64,000 bases of DNA from Crocinitomix sp. (lineage in GTDB: Bacteria; Bacteroidota; Bacteroidia; Flavobacteriales_D; Crocinitomicaceae). The notes under the pieces are model-generated. The model was not told the origin of the DNA. It did no database searches and saw only the letters and a program-made list of their open reading frames with translations. The stretch is from positions 1 through 64,000 of the forward strand of contig WTCE01000114.1 in NCBI GenBank assembly GCA_013138735.1. The letters run 5' to 3'. Shown piece by piece: positions 26,096 through 34,962 of this stretch. The first letter of the stretch is position 1, and every line of letters begins with the position of its first letter. The position numbers and the translations under genes are program-made.

Positions 26096-26123
26096 TCTCT
26101 AGTAGCATTTATCTAACTTTATA

Positions 26124-26579
26124 ATGAAATCGATTTTCATCTTAGCATTTGTTCTTTCGAATCTTGCAACGCTAACAGATGTAACTGTTTTGCGCCAACT
26201 ATTTGCGGTTGCAAATGTTGATGAAGCTTCCAATAAAAAACTAGTTGAAATAACAAAATCGGCTGATTTAATAACAGATTCCGTTGACTATGCCTATAAT
26301 GCTGCTGGTTTAATGAGCATGGCAAATCATGTTTTTTGGCCCGGAACTAAATTGAGTTATTTTAACCAAGGGAAGGTGAAACTTGAAAAAGCGGTTAATT
26401 TTGCGCTTAAAAATGTCGAAATTCGCTTTATTCGCTATTCGATTCAAAAAAATGCGCCTATAATCCTTGGTTATTTTGATAAGATGCAGGAGGATAAGCG
26501 TTTTATTTTGAAAAACATTGACGGTACAAATTGGACCAACGAATATAAACAGGAAGTGAAAGGCTTCTTAAACGATTAA
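26124..26579 (+). CDS. Small exported protein inside the carotenoid operon
   Basis: 151 residues with a short N-terminal hydrophobic stretch (MKSIFILAFVLSNLATLT) that may be a signal peptide or anchor. The remainder is helical and mixed-charge (DEASNKKLVEITKSADLITD, YAYNAAGLMSMANHVFWPG). It occupies the place between crtB and idi where flavobacterial clusters often carry the crtZ hydroxylase, but it has no His-rich motifs of a membrane hydroxylase. It ends three bases before idi, so it is co-transcribed. No family recognised; a helper in carotenoid handling is only an inference from position. Confidence 0.7.
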   Translation: MKSIFILAFVLSNLATLTDVTVLRQLFAVANVDEASNKKLVEITKSADLITDSVDYAYNAAGLMSMANHVFWPGTKLSYFNQGKVKLEKAVNFALKNVEIRFIRYSIQKNAPIILGYFDKMQEDKRFILKNIDGTNWTNEYKQEVKGFLND

Positions 26580-26582
26580 CAA

Positions 26583-27104
26583 ATGGAGCAAGTAATTCTT
26601 GTAGATATAGAAGACAATCCCATTGGATTAATGGAGAAAATGGAAGCCCACCAAAAAGGGCTTTTGCACAGAGCTTTTTCTGTATTCGTATTCAATGATA
26701 AAAATGAATTGCTTTTGCAACAAAGAGCTTTGCATAAATATCATTCGGGCGGTTTATGGACAAATACCTGTTGCAGTCATCCAAGAGATGGTGAAGAATT
26801 GGTAAAAGCTGGCACAAGAAGATTACAAGAGGAGATGGGATTTGAATGTGAAATAACGCCAGTTTTAAGTTTTATCTATAAAGCCGAACTAGACAATGAA
26901 CTAACTGAACACGAATTTGACCATGTATTGATTGGGAAATATAATGTTGCCCCGCAACCTAATCCAGACGAAGTTTCCGATTGGAAATTTGTCAATTTAG
27001 AAGCATTAGCTTTAGATTTGGCTCAAAATCCAGATCACTATACCATTTGGTTTCAAAAAATATTTGAAAAAACAATTAACCATTTTTTAAACGAACGCTA
27101 TTGA
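26583..27104 (+). CDS. idi: Isopentenyl-diphosphate delta-isomerase, type 1
   Basis: 173 residues, a Nudix-fold enzyme. The catalytic region WTNTCCSHPRDGE (active Cys at about C64), the Nudix-like RRLQEEMGFECE and the ELTEHEFDHV glutamate segment match type 1 Idi. It interconverts IPP and DMAPP with Mg/Mn, feeding prenyl units to carotenoid synthesis. It overlaps the next gene by four bases (TTGA) in the operon. Confidence 0.95.
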   Translation: MEQVILVDIEDNPIGLMEKMEAHQKGLLHRAFSVFVFNDKNELLLQQRALHKYHSGGLWTNTCCSHPRDGEELVKAGTRRLQEEMGFECEITPVLSFIYKAELDNELTEHEFDHVLIGKYNVAPQPNPDEVSDWKFVNLEALALDLAQNPDHYTIWFQKIFEKTINHFLNERY

Positions 27105-28579
27105 CGATCCAACCAAAATATGATGTTGTTGTAATTGGAGCCGGTCTCGGTGGAATTGCAGCGGCATTAAGACTAAAGAAAATGGGACTTTCCATTTTAG
27201 TTGTTGAAAAAAATCCGCGACATGGCGGTAAATTGGAAGAATGGGAGTGGGAAGGTTATAGATGGGATAGAGGCCCGTCATTATTTACACTACCTGAACA
27301 AGTGGATGAATTATTTGAACTATACGGCAAAAATCCACGTGAATTTTTCAAATATAAAAAGATAGACAATTGTTGTCATTACTATTTTAATGATGGCACA
27401 AACTTTCTATTTAGAGGTAATATCGAAGATCGAAATGAAGATTTTATCAAACATTTTTACGAGAGAGAGGGGCAAGCTGCTATTGCGTATTTGAAGAAAG
27501 CTGATAAAACCTATAATGCAATTGGTGGATTGTTCATAGATAATCCTAAATACGGTTTAAAAAATATTTTTGATAAGGCATTGCTTAAGCGATATCCCTT
27601 GTTGATGACTAAAATGGTTAGAGGCTCTTTAAACGCATTGAATAGCGATACGTTTGAAAACCCTAACCTTGTGCAGTTGTTTGATCGCTATGCGACTTAT
27701 AATGGATCAGATCCGTTTCGAACAAGCGGTTTGTATAGCATGATTTCACATTTAGAAAGTAATAATGGAACTTTTTTTCCAGATAAAGGAATGCGTTCCA
27801 TTGCTGATTCATTGTATGATTTAGCTGTGGAAGAAGGTGTGGAATTCAGTTTTAATCAAACCGTAACCGCTAATCGCGAGGGAAGCGGCTACAAGGTGAA
27901 TCTTAATGAGGATAACGTTATTGCCGACCGCCTAGTTTCGGCGATCGATTGTGTCAAATTTTACGAAAATGTTATAAATGATAAACCCTTAACAAAAAGG
28001 TACGGTTCCAAAGAGCGCTCAAGTTCGGCGATAATTTTTTATTGGGCGGTGGATAAAGTAATTCCTGAATTACAATTGCATAATATCTTCTTTTCGCCGA
28101 GTTACCAACAGGAGTATCACTCTCTTTTTCGCTTAAATAAAATTGATGCAACTCCCTCAGTTTATATTCATGTTAGTTCTGTTGTAAATAGCGAAGATGC
28201 ACCAAAAAATGGTCAAAATTGGTTCATTATGATCAATGCCCCAGCCGGTGTTACGCCAAGTGAGGAGCAAAAAGAAAAATTGCGCATTTTAGTTTACAAA
28301 TTGATTCAAGAAAAATTTGCGGTTGATATCACTAAGTCCGTGCTATACGAAAAGATTTGGGATGCAGCTGGGATTGAGGAAGAGACAGGGGCCTATGCTG
28401 GCGCTTTATATGGTGCTTCTTCAAACGCTAAGTTAGCTGCGTTAACGCGCCATGGCAATGCATCAAAAAAGTATAAAAATCTTTATTTTGTTGGCGGTAC
28501 AGTTCATCCAGGTGGTGGACTTCCATTGGTCTTAAAGTCATCAAAAATTGTGGCCAACATTATCGAAAAAGAAAAGTGA
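27101..28579 (+). CDS. crtD: CrtD-type carotenoid desaturase (phytoene desaturase family)
   Basis: 492 residues from a TTG that overlaps the idi stop (TTGA). FAD motif YDVVVIGAGLGGIAAALRL, then RHGGKLEEWEWEGYRWDRGP and a C-terminal NLYFVGGTVHPGGGLPLVL. It is a CrtI-superfamily member clearly diverged from the 23733 gene. The neighbour is cruF, and flavobacterial clusters pair cruF with crtD, a 1-hydroxy-carotenoid 3,4-desaturase of the myxol/saproxanthin type. The GG-VHPGGGLP ending fits the CrtD subfamily. The exact substrate is inferred. The TTG start is supported by the four-base overlap and the position of the FAD motif. Confidence 0.85.
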   Translation: MTIQPKYDVVVIGAGLGGIAAALRLKKMGLSILVVEKNPRHGGKLEEWEWEGYRWDRGPSLFTLPEQVDELFELYGKNPREFFKYKKIDNCCHYYFNDGTNFLFRGNIEDRNEDFIKHFYEREGQAAIAYLKKADKTYNAIGGLFIDNPKYGLKNIFDKALLKRYPLLMTKMVRGSLNALNSDTFENPNLVQLFDRYATYNGSDPFRTSGLYSMISHLESNNGTFFPDKGMRSIADSLYDLAVEEGVEFSFNQTVTANREGSGYKVNLNEDNVIADRLVSAIDCVKFYENVINDKPLTKRYGSKERSSSAIIFYWAVDKVIPELQLHNIFFSPSYQQEYHSLFRLNKIDATPSVYIHVSSVVNSEDAPKNGQNWFIMINAPAGVTPSEEQKEKLRILVYKLIQEKFAVDITKSVLYEKIWDAAGIEEETGAYAGALYGASSNAKLAALTRHGNASKKYKNLYFVGGTVHPGGGLPLVLKSSKIVANIIEKEK

Positions 28580-29190
28580 GAGCAAAACTAAGTCTATATT
28601 TCCCCTTGGTTCTAGTGATTTTTCACATCATTGGTTTTGTTTTGTTTACGCAATCCGATTCTGCTTCAGATTTAACTTGGTTTAATCTTCTATTATGCGG
28701 CACGTTGGTGTTTTTGGCGGAGGCCAATTTGAAAAAAGCGGCAATTATCTTTATTATCATCTTTCTCGGCGGTTTTTTAATAGAACTAGTTGGAACAAAA
28801 TCGGGGGTTTTATTTGGCAATTATCATTACGGAGATGTTCTAGGATGGAAATTATTCGGCGTTTCAATCATAATTGGAGTCAATTGGTTTGCAATTGTTC
28901 TAGCGGCTTCAAACGTAGCGCGTTTGTTCAAAGTACCAATTCTTGTTCAGGCTATATTGGGAGGTATCCTTTGTGTAGCATTAGATTTTGCAATTGAACC
29001 AGTAGCTATTAAATACGGTTTTTGGACCTGGGCAGGTGGAGAGATCCCATTTTTTAATTACGTTACTTGGTTTGGTTTCGCAGCGATATTCAGTTATATT
29101 TACTTGAAAAGCAGTGCAGTTATTAATAAAACTGCTGTTTGGCTTTTTGGTGTTTGGCTGCTGTTTTTTATGGCTTTGAATTTTATTTAG
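28576..29190 (+). CDS. cruF: Carotenoid 1',2'-hydratase CruF
   Basis: 204 residues with six to seven hydrophobic segments. The DUF422/CruF signatures are visible: FLIELVGTKSGVLFGNYHYG, then GVNWFAIVL, and DFAIEPVAIKYGFWTWAGG. CruF adds water across the psi-end of lycopene or gamma-carotene, giving a 1'-hydroxy carotenoid for CrtD. It reads from GTG overlapping the crtD stop by four bases (GTGA). Membrane-embedded, acting where the carotenoids lie. Confidence 0.88.
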   Translation: MRAKLSLYFPLVLVIFHIIGFVLFTQSDSASDLTWFNLLLCGTLVFLAEANLKKAAIIFIIIFLGGFLIELVGTKSGVLFGNYHYGDVLGWKLFGVSIIIGVNWFAIVLAASNVARLFKVPILVQAILGGILCVALDFAIEPVAIKYGFWTWAGGEIPFFNYVTWFGFAAIFSYIYLKSSAVINKTAVWLFGVWLLFFMALNFI

Positions 29191-29194
29191 AAAT

Positions 29195-29251
29195 TAGGCA
29201 AAAGGCAAAAGGCAAAAGGCAAAGAAGGCAAGAGGCAAGAGGCAAGAGGCA
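29195..29251 (+). repeat. Heptamer tandem array (AGGCAAA/AGGCAAG type)
   Basis: Eight or so copies of AGGCAAA then AGGCAAG directly after cruF. A shorter array of the same words occurs at about 37989-38030, similarly placed before another gene. Confidence 0.85.
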
Positions 29252-29309
29252 ATTATCAATTACCGATTTGACAAATGCTATTGGTGGATGTTAATTCGTT
29301 AAACAACCA

Positions 29310-29408
29310 ACACACTGTACATTGAAATAACACAATACAAGATATTGCTAATAGCACATTGCCCATTGTACATTGAAAAAACATAACACCTAACACTTAA
29401 CACTAAAA
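29310..29408 (+). repeat. CATTG / AACACTTAACACTAA leader cassette before crtYcd
   Basis: Contains repeated words ACATTG, GTACATTG and CCCATTGTACATTG, then CATAACACCTAACACTTA and ACACTAAAA directly before the ATG at 29409. The same order of words precedes the ATG at 38193. Confidence 0.6.
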
Positions 29409-30125
29409 ATGAAAACATACCTCCTTCTAGATGGCCTAACCATCCTCTTTCCGCTCTTGTTAAGTTTCGATAAAAAGGTGGCATTCTATAAGTCTTGGAA
29501 ATATTTGATCTTTGGGTTTTTGCTTGTGGGAATTCCCTTTATAATTTGGGATGTTATTTTTACAAAAATGGAAGTTTGGGGCTTCAATCCCGATTATTTA
29601 ACTGGAATTAATCTCTATAATTTACCCATTGAAGAAATCTTGTTTTTTGTAGCAGTTCCATTCGCCTGTACGTTTATTTACGCTTGTGTTAAGGAGTACT
29701 TACCCAAATTGCGCCTCACAGGTTTTAATCGTGTATTTTATGCTTTGCTGGTCATTTATGCAATTGCGGTAATGATTTTTGGTTTCGGTGGTTATTACTC
29801 AACCATTGCCGGACTTTTAGCCATTCTTACAATTATAATGCTGCGGAAACTAAAAGTTAAATTGCGGTTTTTACCCATTTCTTTTCTAATTGCCCTGGTT
29901 CCCTTTTTTATTGTCAACGGTATATTAACTGGTTCAGGGCTGGATGATCCTATTGTTTGGTATGACAACGCTGAAAATACGGGAATTCGTTTTTTCACTA
30001 TTCCTATGGATGATGTGGTTTATGCTTGGACTTTATTGGCTGGGAATATAGCCGCCTATCAATATTTTATGGATAAAGCGAGTAAGAAGAAACCAAAATG
30101 GAAAAAGCGGAAAAAAGTGAAGTGA
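29409..30125 (+). CDS. crtY: Lycopene cyclase, fused CrtYc-CrtYd type
   Basis: 238 residues with six to seven membrane segments. The lycopene-cyclase-domain motif appears twice, as expected for a CrtYcd fusion: P73-I-E75-E76 (NLPIEEILFF) and P198-M-D200-D201 (FFTIPMDDVVYAW). The second copy has Asp where PxEE/PxED is more usual. It should cyclise the psi-ends of lycopene to beta rings. Separated from cruF by 218 bases of repeats, so perhaps partly independently expressed. The tail is strongly basic (KKKPKWKKRKKVK). Convergent with the TPR lipoprotein gene. Confidence 0.88.
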   Translation: MKTYLLLDGLTILFPLLLSFDKKVAFYKSWKYLIFGFLLVGIPFIIWDVIFTKMEVWGFNPDYLTGINLYNLPIEEILFFVAVPFACTFIYACVKEYLPKLRLTGFNRVFYALLVIYAIAVMIFGFGGYYSTIAGLLAILTIIMLRKLKVKLRFLPISFLIALVPFFIVNGILTGSGLDDPIVWYDNAENTGIRFFTIPMDDVVYAWTLLAGNIAAYQYFMDKASKKKPKWKKRKKVK

Positions 30126-30141
30126 TAAATTCAAGCCATAT

Positions 30142-30987
30142 TTAAAGCATATTACCCAAAACTAACTTGGCTAATTCAACATTGCCTAAGGTAGAACTTG
30201 CATCAAAAATAACGGATAAAAGCAATTTCTCCGCAGCTGGATAGTCATCACGTTCATTCAATATAATAGCTTTATTAATTGATAAAATGCCCATGGTTTC
30301 AATATCTGGATTAACAGATAATCCCGTCTCAATAGCATCTAAACGCGCTTGTCCATCTAAAATAGTTGAGTATTCTTTCCAACCCGGCGCAAAGTCAGGG
30401 AAATTTGTTACCAAGTCTTCTATTAATTCACTGCGTTCCGCCTCATCTTGAAGCCATTCGAGAGAAAGATAGAGCGTATATACACCTTCAGGTAGTTCTC
30501 CCGCTTTTTCTCTTTTTAGTGTATGTAGCGCCGTTTTAGATGTGAAAAAACCGCGAGGAGCAAGAGAATCAGTTATTTCATAGTATTTGAGAGCATTTTC
30601 TTGATCATCTTGTAATAAATAGGTGTAGGCTAAATCATAAGGAGGATAAGGCCATTTAGGAGCAGCTTCATGTGCCGCAGTAAACTTTTCAATAGCTTCA
30701 GCATATTCACCCATTTGTCCAAATTCACGTCCTTCATTTTGCAAGGCATCTGCTTCTGGCGAGATATATTCTTCTCCAATTATTTCATATCTGAACACAC
30801 CGGAAGACGCCAAGAGCTCTTCCTTGCTTATTTTATTGCCTTTACCATCTGTAAATTCAAGGACAAAATCATTTTCGATTGCTTCTTCATGAATTGGTTG
30901 TTCTGAATCTGAACATGACCAAAGAACAGTTAAGCTAAATATCCCAATGAGCGTTTTATTCAAAATACGTGTATGTCTAGTTTTCAT
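30142..30987 (-). CDS. TPR-repeat lipoprotein
   Basis: 281 residues. The N terminus ends in a lipobox (SLTVLWSC), so the mature protein is a lipoprotein. Tetratricopeptide-like helices follow (EFGQMGEYAEAIEKFTAA, PYDLAYTYLLQDDQENAL, LSINKAIILNERDDYPAA). Such proteins scaffold other envelope proteins. It overlaps the upstream membrane-protein gene by 11 bases, so the two form an operon. Partner unknown. Confidence 0.75.
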   Translation of the reverse strand: MKTRHTRILNKTLIGIFSLTVLWSCSDSEQPIHEEAIENDFVLEFTDGKGNKISKEELLASSGVFRYEIIGEEYISPEADALQNEGREFGQMGEYAEAIEKFTAAHEAAPKWPYPPYDLAYTYLLQDDQENALKYYEITDSLAPRGFFTSKTALHTLKREKAGELPEGVYTLYLSLEWLQDEAERSELIEDLVTNFPDFAPGWKEYSTILDGQARLDAIETGLSVNPDIETMGILSINKAIILNERDDYPAAEKLLLSVIFDASSTLGNVELAKLVLGNML

Positions 30988-31576
30988 TTTTGCTAAAGGA
31001 ATTTGTGGTTTGTTTCAAACGCATCCAATCTGCAATCATTTGCTTCATATCTTCAACATCTTTTTTATTTAAAATCCAAGAATTACTATCGTTATTATGC
31101 TGGATTGTTACCTCCTGTTCTTCAATATAAATTTCTTTAATACCTGACCATGGCAAGAGAACGGCATCCCTTCCAGGCAATTTAATGCCTTTCTCAAACG
31201 AGCGTATTGAACCTACAAACCCCTGATAATATTCACCAATGAAATAGGTGAACATGGTCAACGTCACATAAATTGAAAAGGCATTGTCCATGTATTTCTC
31301 TGGTACAAATTTGTATAATAAAAACAGTGTTAATGAATATAAACCAAGAAATACAACCAGTGAAATTATTGTTTTATTCCGTCTTTTCTTCGAGGGTAGT
31401 TTTTTTACTCTACAATATCTTCGAGTTTCTTTCAGTTCTTTTCGATCCTTTGAGAACTTTCTAAAACCTAAGACTGCGCTAATTGCCGTAAGGGAAAAAA
31501 GCAGATAGTGATTAAACCAAACTATTCCAATGACGAAGATAATTAGCAATAATGAGAGTTGTAATTTTTTAGTCAT
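30977..31576 (-). CDS. Membrane protein with PH-like cytoplasmic end
   Basis: 199 residues. Hydrophobic segments at about 7-38 and 70-115 (LLLIIFVIGIVWFNHYLLFSL, IISLVVFLGLYSLTLFLLYKF, FSIYVTLTMFTYFIGEY). The C-terminal ~70 residues (LPGRDAVLLPWSGIKEIYIE, QEVTIQHNNDSNSW) look like the YcxB/PH-type strand pattern in which a membrane protein carries a small beta domain. It overlaps the TPR lipoprotein gene by 11 bases. No named family assigned. Confidence 0.6.
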   Translation of the reverse strand: MTKKLQLSLLLIIFVIGIVWFNHYLLFSLTAISAVLGFRKFSKDRKELKETRRYCRVKKLPSKKRRNKTIISLVVFLGLYSLTLFLLYKFVPEKYMDNAFSIYVTLTMFTYFIGEYYQGFVGSIRSFEKGIKLPGRDAVLLPWSGIKEIYIEEQEVTIQHNNDSNSWILNKKDVEDMKQMIADWMRLKQTTNSFSKNEN

Positions 31577-31801
31577 TGTTTCTGGGGTCTCAAATGAATG
31601 AGTTAAGATTCCTCTAATTTAAAAGAAACAACTCAAAATATCAAGAGTGGTTTTTTATGTCATAAACATAGAATTCTTAATAAATGATCGAGTAGGTATA
31701 TTTACTGAATTGTATTTCAGGTATTTACATCCTTTTGTGTTTCGCTTTGTTTACGGATATTTACATGAACGCAAAATAAAACAAAACCTAAAACTTAAGC
31801 T

Positions 31802-33436
31802 ATGATAACAGATGGAAGTACATTTATCGGAAAAGAAACATTAAAAACACAGGTCTGCATTGTTGGATCAGGACAAGCAGGGATTACATTGGCTTGGCAT
31901 TTATTAGACAAGGGTATTGACGTGACCATTTTAGAAGGTAGCCGTGTTTTTAGTCCTGGAGGGGCAAATGAGCAAGTTACTAATGCATATCAATACAACG
32001 AAAACAAAAGTTTATATAATGGCGAATCCACTGGGCTTTTTGCTACAAACGAAGCAGAATTTTTAATTCGACCAACACAAGGCGTTTCAGATTCTAATGG
32101 CGGTTGGGAAAGAGAAAGAATATACGGAGGAACTTCAACGCATTGGGGTGGACAATCGCGTCCATTAGATCGAACAACGTTTATGAAACGCCCAGGATTT
32201 TTAGGTTGGCCAATAACACGAGAAGATTTGGATCCTTATTATGAAAAGGCATGCAAGTTTTTAGATCTCTATGGTGATTATTATAGAACCGTAGGAAATA
32301 AGAAAGTTGGCGGGTATAATTTCACTGCTGAGTTCTGGGCCAATGAATTAGGCCAATCTGTTGCAGATATGGAAGGTTTTGATGTAGATATGTATCAATT
32401 TGTGCCACAACAAAATTTACAGTTTCAAGCGCGACAAGTAAATGGAAAAACAATAGGAGAAAGTAAGGCGCAGGTAATATTAAATGCAAGTTTATTACAA
32501 ATAAATAAAGCAAGTAAGTCCGTTACTGAACTAACAGTAGGTGTTATGGGCGGAACCCACGACGCTCCAACAAAAGCTGGTGAATTTACCATTCAAGCGG
32601 ACTGTTATGTACTGGCATGCGGAGCTGTAGCGAATGCGAGACAATTATTACTTTCGGATATTGGCAATGAAAATGATTTGGTTGGTCGTTATCTTTCTGG
32701 TCAACCAATTGCTACAAATGCTGGTGCAGTTAGTACAAGTAATAGCTATTTAACTAGCGCTGAAATTTCATTGCTTTCTTACCAGAATCCAAATGACGTA
32801 CCTGGGGCAAAAAACACCTATCCAATTAATTTTTTAGCAGGGTTGCTTACGCCAAATGCGGATTCAATAATGACTAATCCAATTGGAAGTTGTTGGTTTA
32901 ACCCCGAAGGTTCAAGCCAGTTTTATCATGGATTGTTACCTGAATTTGAGAGCAGAATTACATTGTCAGATAACCTTGATCCTGTTTTTGGACAAAAGCA
33001 AAGTTTGGCAAAATGGGTTTTAAGCCCGCAAGAAGAGGAGAATTATAATACGCTGGCAGGTTTATTTAAAAAAGCTGTAGAAGCTAAGGGTGGAGGTCCT
33101 GTTGCAATTAAACCATGGTCCGAAGTTGTGCCATATATGGTTTATAACGGACATCATTTATGTACAACGCGCATGTCTGCTCGGGCAGAAGACGGCGTAG
33201 TTGACATGAATTTGAAAGTACACTCTATGAATAATTTATATTGTGCTGGATCGTCGGTTTGGTCGACTCCAGGAGTATCTAACCCAACATTTTCAATTGT
33301 TGCGTTTTCTATTCGATTGGCTGAGCATTTAGAGCAACAATTAAGTGCCGCAGGCGGAACAGATTCGGAAGATTCAATAGCCTCTACAGATGCTAAACCA
33401 GCATCCAATAAAGGTTGTAATCCGTTCAAAAGTTAA
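31802..33436 (+). CDS. GMC-family FAD oxidoreductase
   Basis: 544 residues. It has the FAD-binding GSGQAGITLAWHLL (after TQVCIVG), a substrate loop with GGTSTHWGGQSRPLD and the C-terminal GMC pattern (YCAGSSVWSTPGVSNPTFSI) with H-H-L-C-T-T-R as catalytic base region. GMC enzymes oxidise alcohols or sugars. No signal peptide or lipobox, so cytoplasmic; the C terminus has a Ser/Ala-rich tail after residue 520. It is a monocistronic unit, bounded by a hairpin at 33452-33488. Substrate unknown. Confidence 0.85.
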   Translation: MITDGSTFIGKETLKTQVCIVGSGQAGITLAWHLLDKGIDVTILEGSRVFSPGGANEQVTNAYQYNENKSLYNGESTGLFATNEAEFLIRPTQGVSDSNGGWERERIYGGTSTHWGGQSRPLDRTTFMKRPGFLGWPITREDLDPYYEKACKFLDLYGDYYRTVGNKKVGGYNFTAEFWANELGQSVADMEGFDVDMYQFVPQQNLQFQARQVNGKTIGESKAQVILNASLLQINKASKSVTELTVGVMGGTHDAPTKAGEFTIQADCYVLACGAVANARQLLLSDIGNENDLVGRYLSGQPIATNAGAVSTSNSYLTSAEISLLSYQNPNDVPGAKNTYPINFLAGLLTPNADSIMTNPIGSCWFNPEGSSQFYHGLLPEFESRITLSDNLDPVFGQKQSLAKWVLSPQEEENYNTLAGLFKKAVEAKGGGPVAIKPWSEVVPYMVYNGHHLCTTRMSARAEDGVVDMNLKVHSMNNLYCAGSSVWSTPGVSNPTFSIVAFSIRLAEHLEQQLSAAGGTDSEDSIASTDAKPASNKGCNPFKS

Positions 33437-33451
33437 TAGATCGAAAATTGA

Positions 33452-33488
33452 TATAGCAGTGGTTCATTTTTAAAGAATCACTGCTATA
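33452..33488. terminator. Hairpin between convergent genes
   Basis: TATAGCAGTGGTTC and GAATCACTGCTATA form a 14-bp stem with one G-U pair. There is no strong T-run on either side, so termination efficiency is uncertain. It serves the GMC gene and the convergent small gene at 33517. Confidence 0.6.
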
Positions 33489-33516
33489 ATTTGGAAGAAT
33501 AGAAGCTTTATTTTGC

Positions 33517-33744
33517 TTAATCAATTCGATTTTCAGGAATAGCAAACCGCTCAAATAACCATTTTTTTATTTGCCAGGCATGGCGATATTCAGCTCGGTT
33601 ACGACTTTTGTTTAGGTATACATGGGTTTCTTCGCGGATTGTGATTAATAAATAATAAGAACTATCAATGCGTGTAACACGCAGCTTTGAAAAATTGTCG
33701 TTTGTTAAGGCGTCTATTTGTTGAATATGTAAAGAATCTGTCAT
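33517..33744 (-). CDS. Small conserved-looking soluble protein
   Basis: 75 residues, basic, with a strand-rich core (LRVTRIDSSYYLLITIREETHVYL) and a helical C terminus (EYRHAWQIKKWLFERFAI). It begins four bases after the stop of the 60-residue membrane protein, so it belongs to a three-gene cluster of small proteins on the minus strand. No family recognised. Confidence 0.5.
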   Translation of the reverse strand: MTDSLHIQQIDALTNDNFSKLRVTRIDSSYYLLITIREETHVYLNKSRNRAEYRHAWQIKKWLFERFAIPENRID

Positions 33745-33748
33745 TTTC

Positions 33749-33931
33749 TCAAATTGCTTTTATTTTTCTCAACCTCCTTTTTTGAATATAATAAATTACA
33801 ACCAAACTTAATAGAATCAAAGGATACAAAACGCAAAACAGCAACAAATTAACCTCATAATATGAGAGTCCCATAATATTGGCCAAATTGATGACAAAGT
33901 CAGTACAATATGCATAAATCACATCAATCAT
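33749..33931 (-). CDS. Small single-pass membrane protein
   Basis: 60 residues from ATG at 33931; a longer in-frame start at 34033 would overlap the upstream gene by 110 bases and is rejected. The chosen start overlaps the upstream stop by eight bases (ATGATTGA). One long hydrophobic segment (YYEVNLLLFCVLYPLILLSL and on) then a basic tail (QKRRLRKIKAI). Middle gene of a three-gene cluster. Function unknown. Confidence 0.6.
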   Translation of the reverse strand: MIDVIYAYCTDFVINLANIMGLSYYEVNLLLFCVLYPLILLSLVVIYYIQKRRLRKIKAI

Positions 33932-34334
33932 TGCTTTGTTTTTTGAGATGTTTAATTTCGGACTGCATCCGTAAAATCTTAATGGTAAGAAGCCACAATA
34001 TAATTGGAATGAGAAGAAGAAAGAGAACAACATTTACCAAATTATAGCGCTTGGTTGATTCTAATGTCCGAATGATTCCAAAATAAGCTTTGTCAGTTGT
34101 TGGAAACCAACTTGCGCTTAACTTAACGTGATTCACCTTGCAGAAATCAGTGTCGTTATGGCATGTCCACGTGCATTTGTTCTTTAGTTTTTGGACCGAG
34201 TTTATAGCCGTATTACCTTTGAAAAGGTGAGGGGTTTCATCAATTTTTAGTCGTGAAAATTCATTCACAACAAGCATTAAAATAAAAGGAGCGAAGAGAA
34301 GAAGGCTATATTTTAAGATGTTTTTAATACTCAA
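33924..34334 (-). CDS. Two-pass membrane protein
   Basis: 136 residues. Hydrophobic segments at residues 8-25 (YSLLLFAPFILMLVV) and about 97-117 (YNLVNVVLFLLLIPIILWLL), with an intervening loop holding two cysteines (CTWTCHNDTDFC) that are probably outside. C-terminal basic tail. First gene of a cluster with the 60- and 75-residue proteins. No family recognised. Confidence 0.65.
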   Translation of the reverse strand: MSIKNILKYSLLLFAPFILMLVVNEFSRLKIDETPHLFKGNTAINSVQKLKNKCTWTCHNDTDFCKVNHVKLSASWFPTTDKAYFGIIRTLESTKRYNLVNVVLFLLLIPIILWLLTIKILRMQSEIKHLKKQSND

Positions 34335-34418
34335 GTTCCAAACGCATTAAGAACGATAACGGTTCTCTAATTCAACTGTAATTTATCGAATTTTCAGTAA
34401 AAAGCGCAATTTTTTTCA

Positions 34419-34808
34419 CTAAATACTTTCCAACCAAAGTAGTGCTTCTTCAACTTTGCCAAAGAACTTTAGCGGATGATCATCTTTTCTGAACACATGG
34501 TAGAATTTTGCTAACATGCGTTGGGCAAGGTTTCGAATGATAAACGCTTGCGCAGGAGTTGGCATGCTTTTGTTTTCAGCATACTTTCTTGCTTCAGCGC
34601 TAATAGATGAGAACTGACCAAATGCCAGCAATACTTTAAAAGACATTCCTTCCGAATGTTCAATAAATAAATCAAATGCCTCTTTAATATCATCAAGGTT
34701 GATGACAATATTATTGAGATAATCAAAGAAAAGAATATTATTCTCTAACCTATAAAGAGTAAAGGCTTTCGTTTCGACTATTTTTATTTTTACAATATCC
34801 GCCGTCAT
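34419..34808 (-). CDS. DUF7793/STAS-like small protein
   Basis: 129 residues. It follows the Bacteroidota STAS/SpoIIAA-like pattern: a strand (YRLENNILFFDYLNNIVINL), a helix, the ISAEARKYAENKSMPTPAQAF core, then a helix and FFGKVEEALLWLES at the C terminus. No phosphorylatable Ser-motif is certain. Such proteins may be anti-anti-sigma-like or lipid-binding. Cytoplasmic, monocistronic. Medium confidence, since it rests on pattern memory. Confidence 0.6.
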   Translation of the reverse strand: MTADIVKIKIVETKAFTLYRLENNILFFDYLNNIVINLDDIKEAFDLFIEHSEGMSFKVLLAFGQFSSISAEARKYAENKSMPTPAQAFIIRNLAQRMLAKFYHVFRKDDHPLKFFGKVEEALLWLESI

Positions 34809-34962
34809 GTAGTGACAATTACTTTATTTCGGATTAAAGCTACGTCATTCTCTCTGTGCAGTCATAAAATTTCTATAAGTCTACATTTAAACTCGATTAG
34901 CACCTGACTTGTTGTCGATTAACGCTGTAAATCTATCGATTAACAGTTTGGTTGGCTTACGT

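Noticed and set aside
29298-29304. Single GTTAAAC box upstream of crtYcd as a third operator
   Set aside because: A lone 7-mer is expected by chance in AT-rich DNA; no inverted partner.
33749-34033. Longer 94-codon version of the small membrane protein
   Set aside because: Would overlap the upstream gene by 110 bases; the shorter start with an 8-base overlap is more natural.
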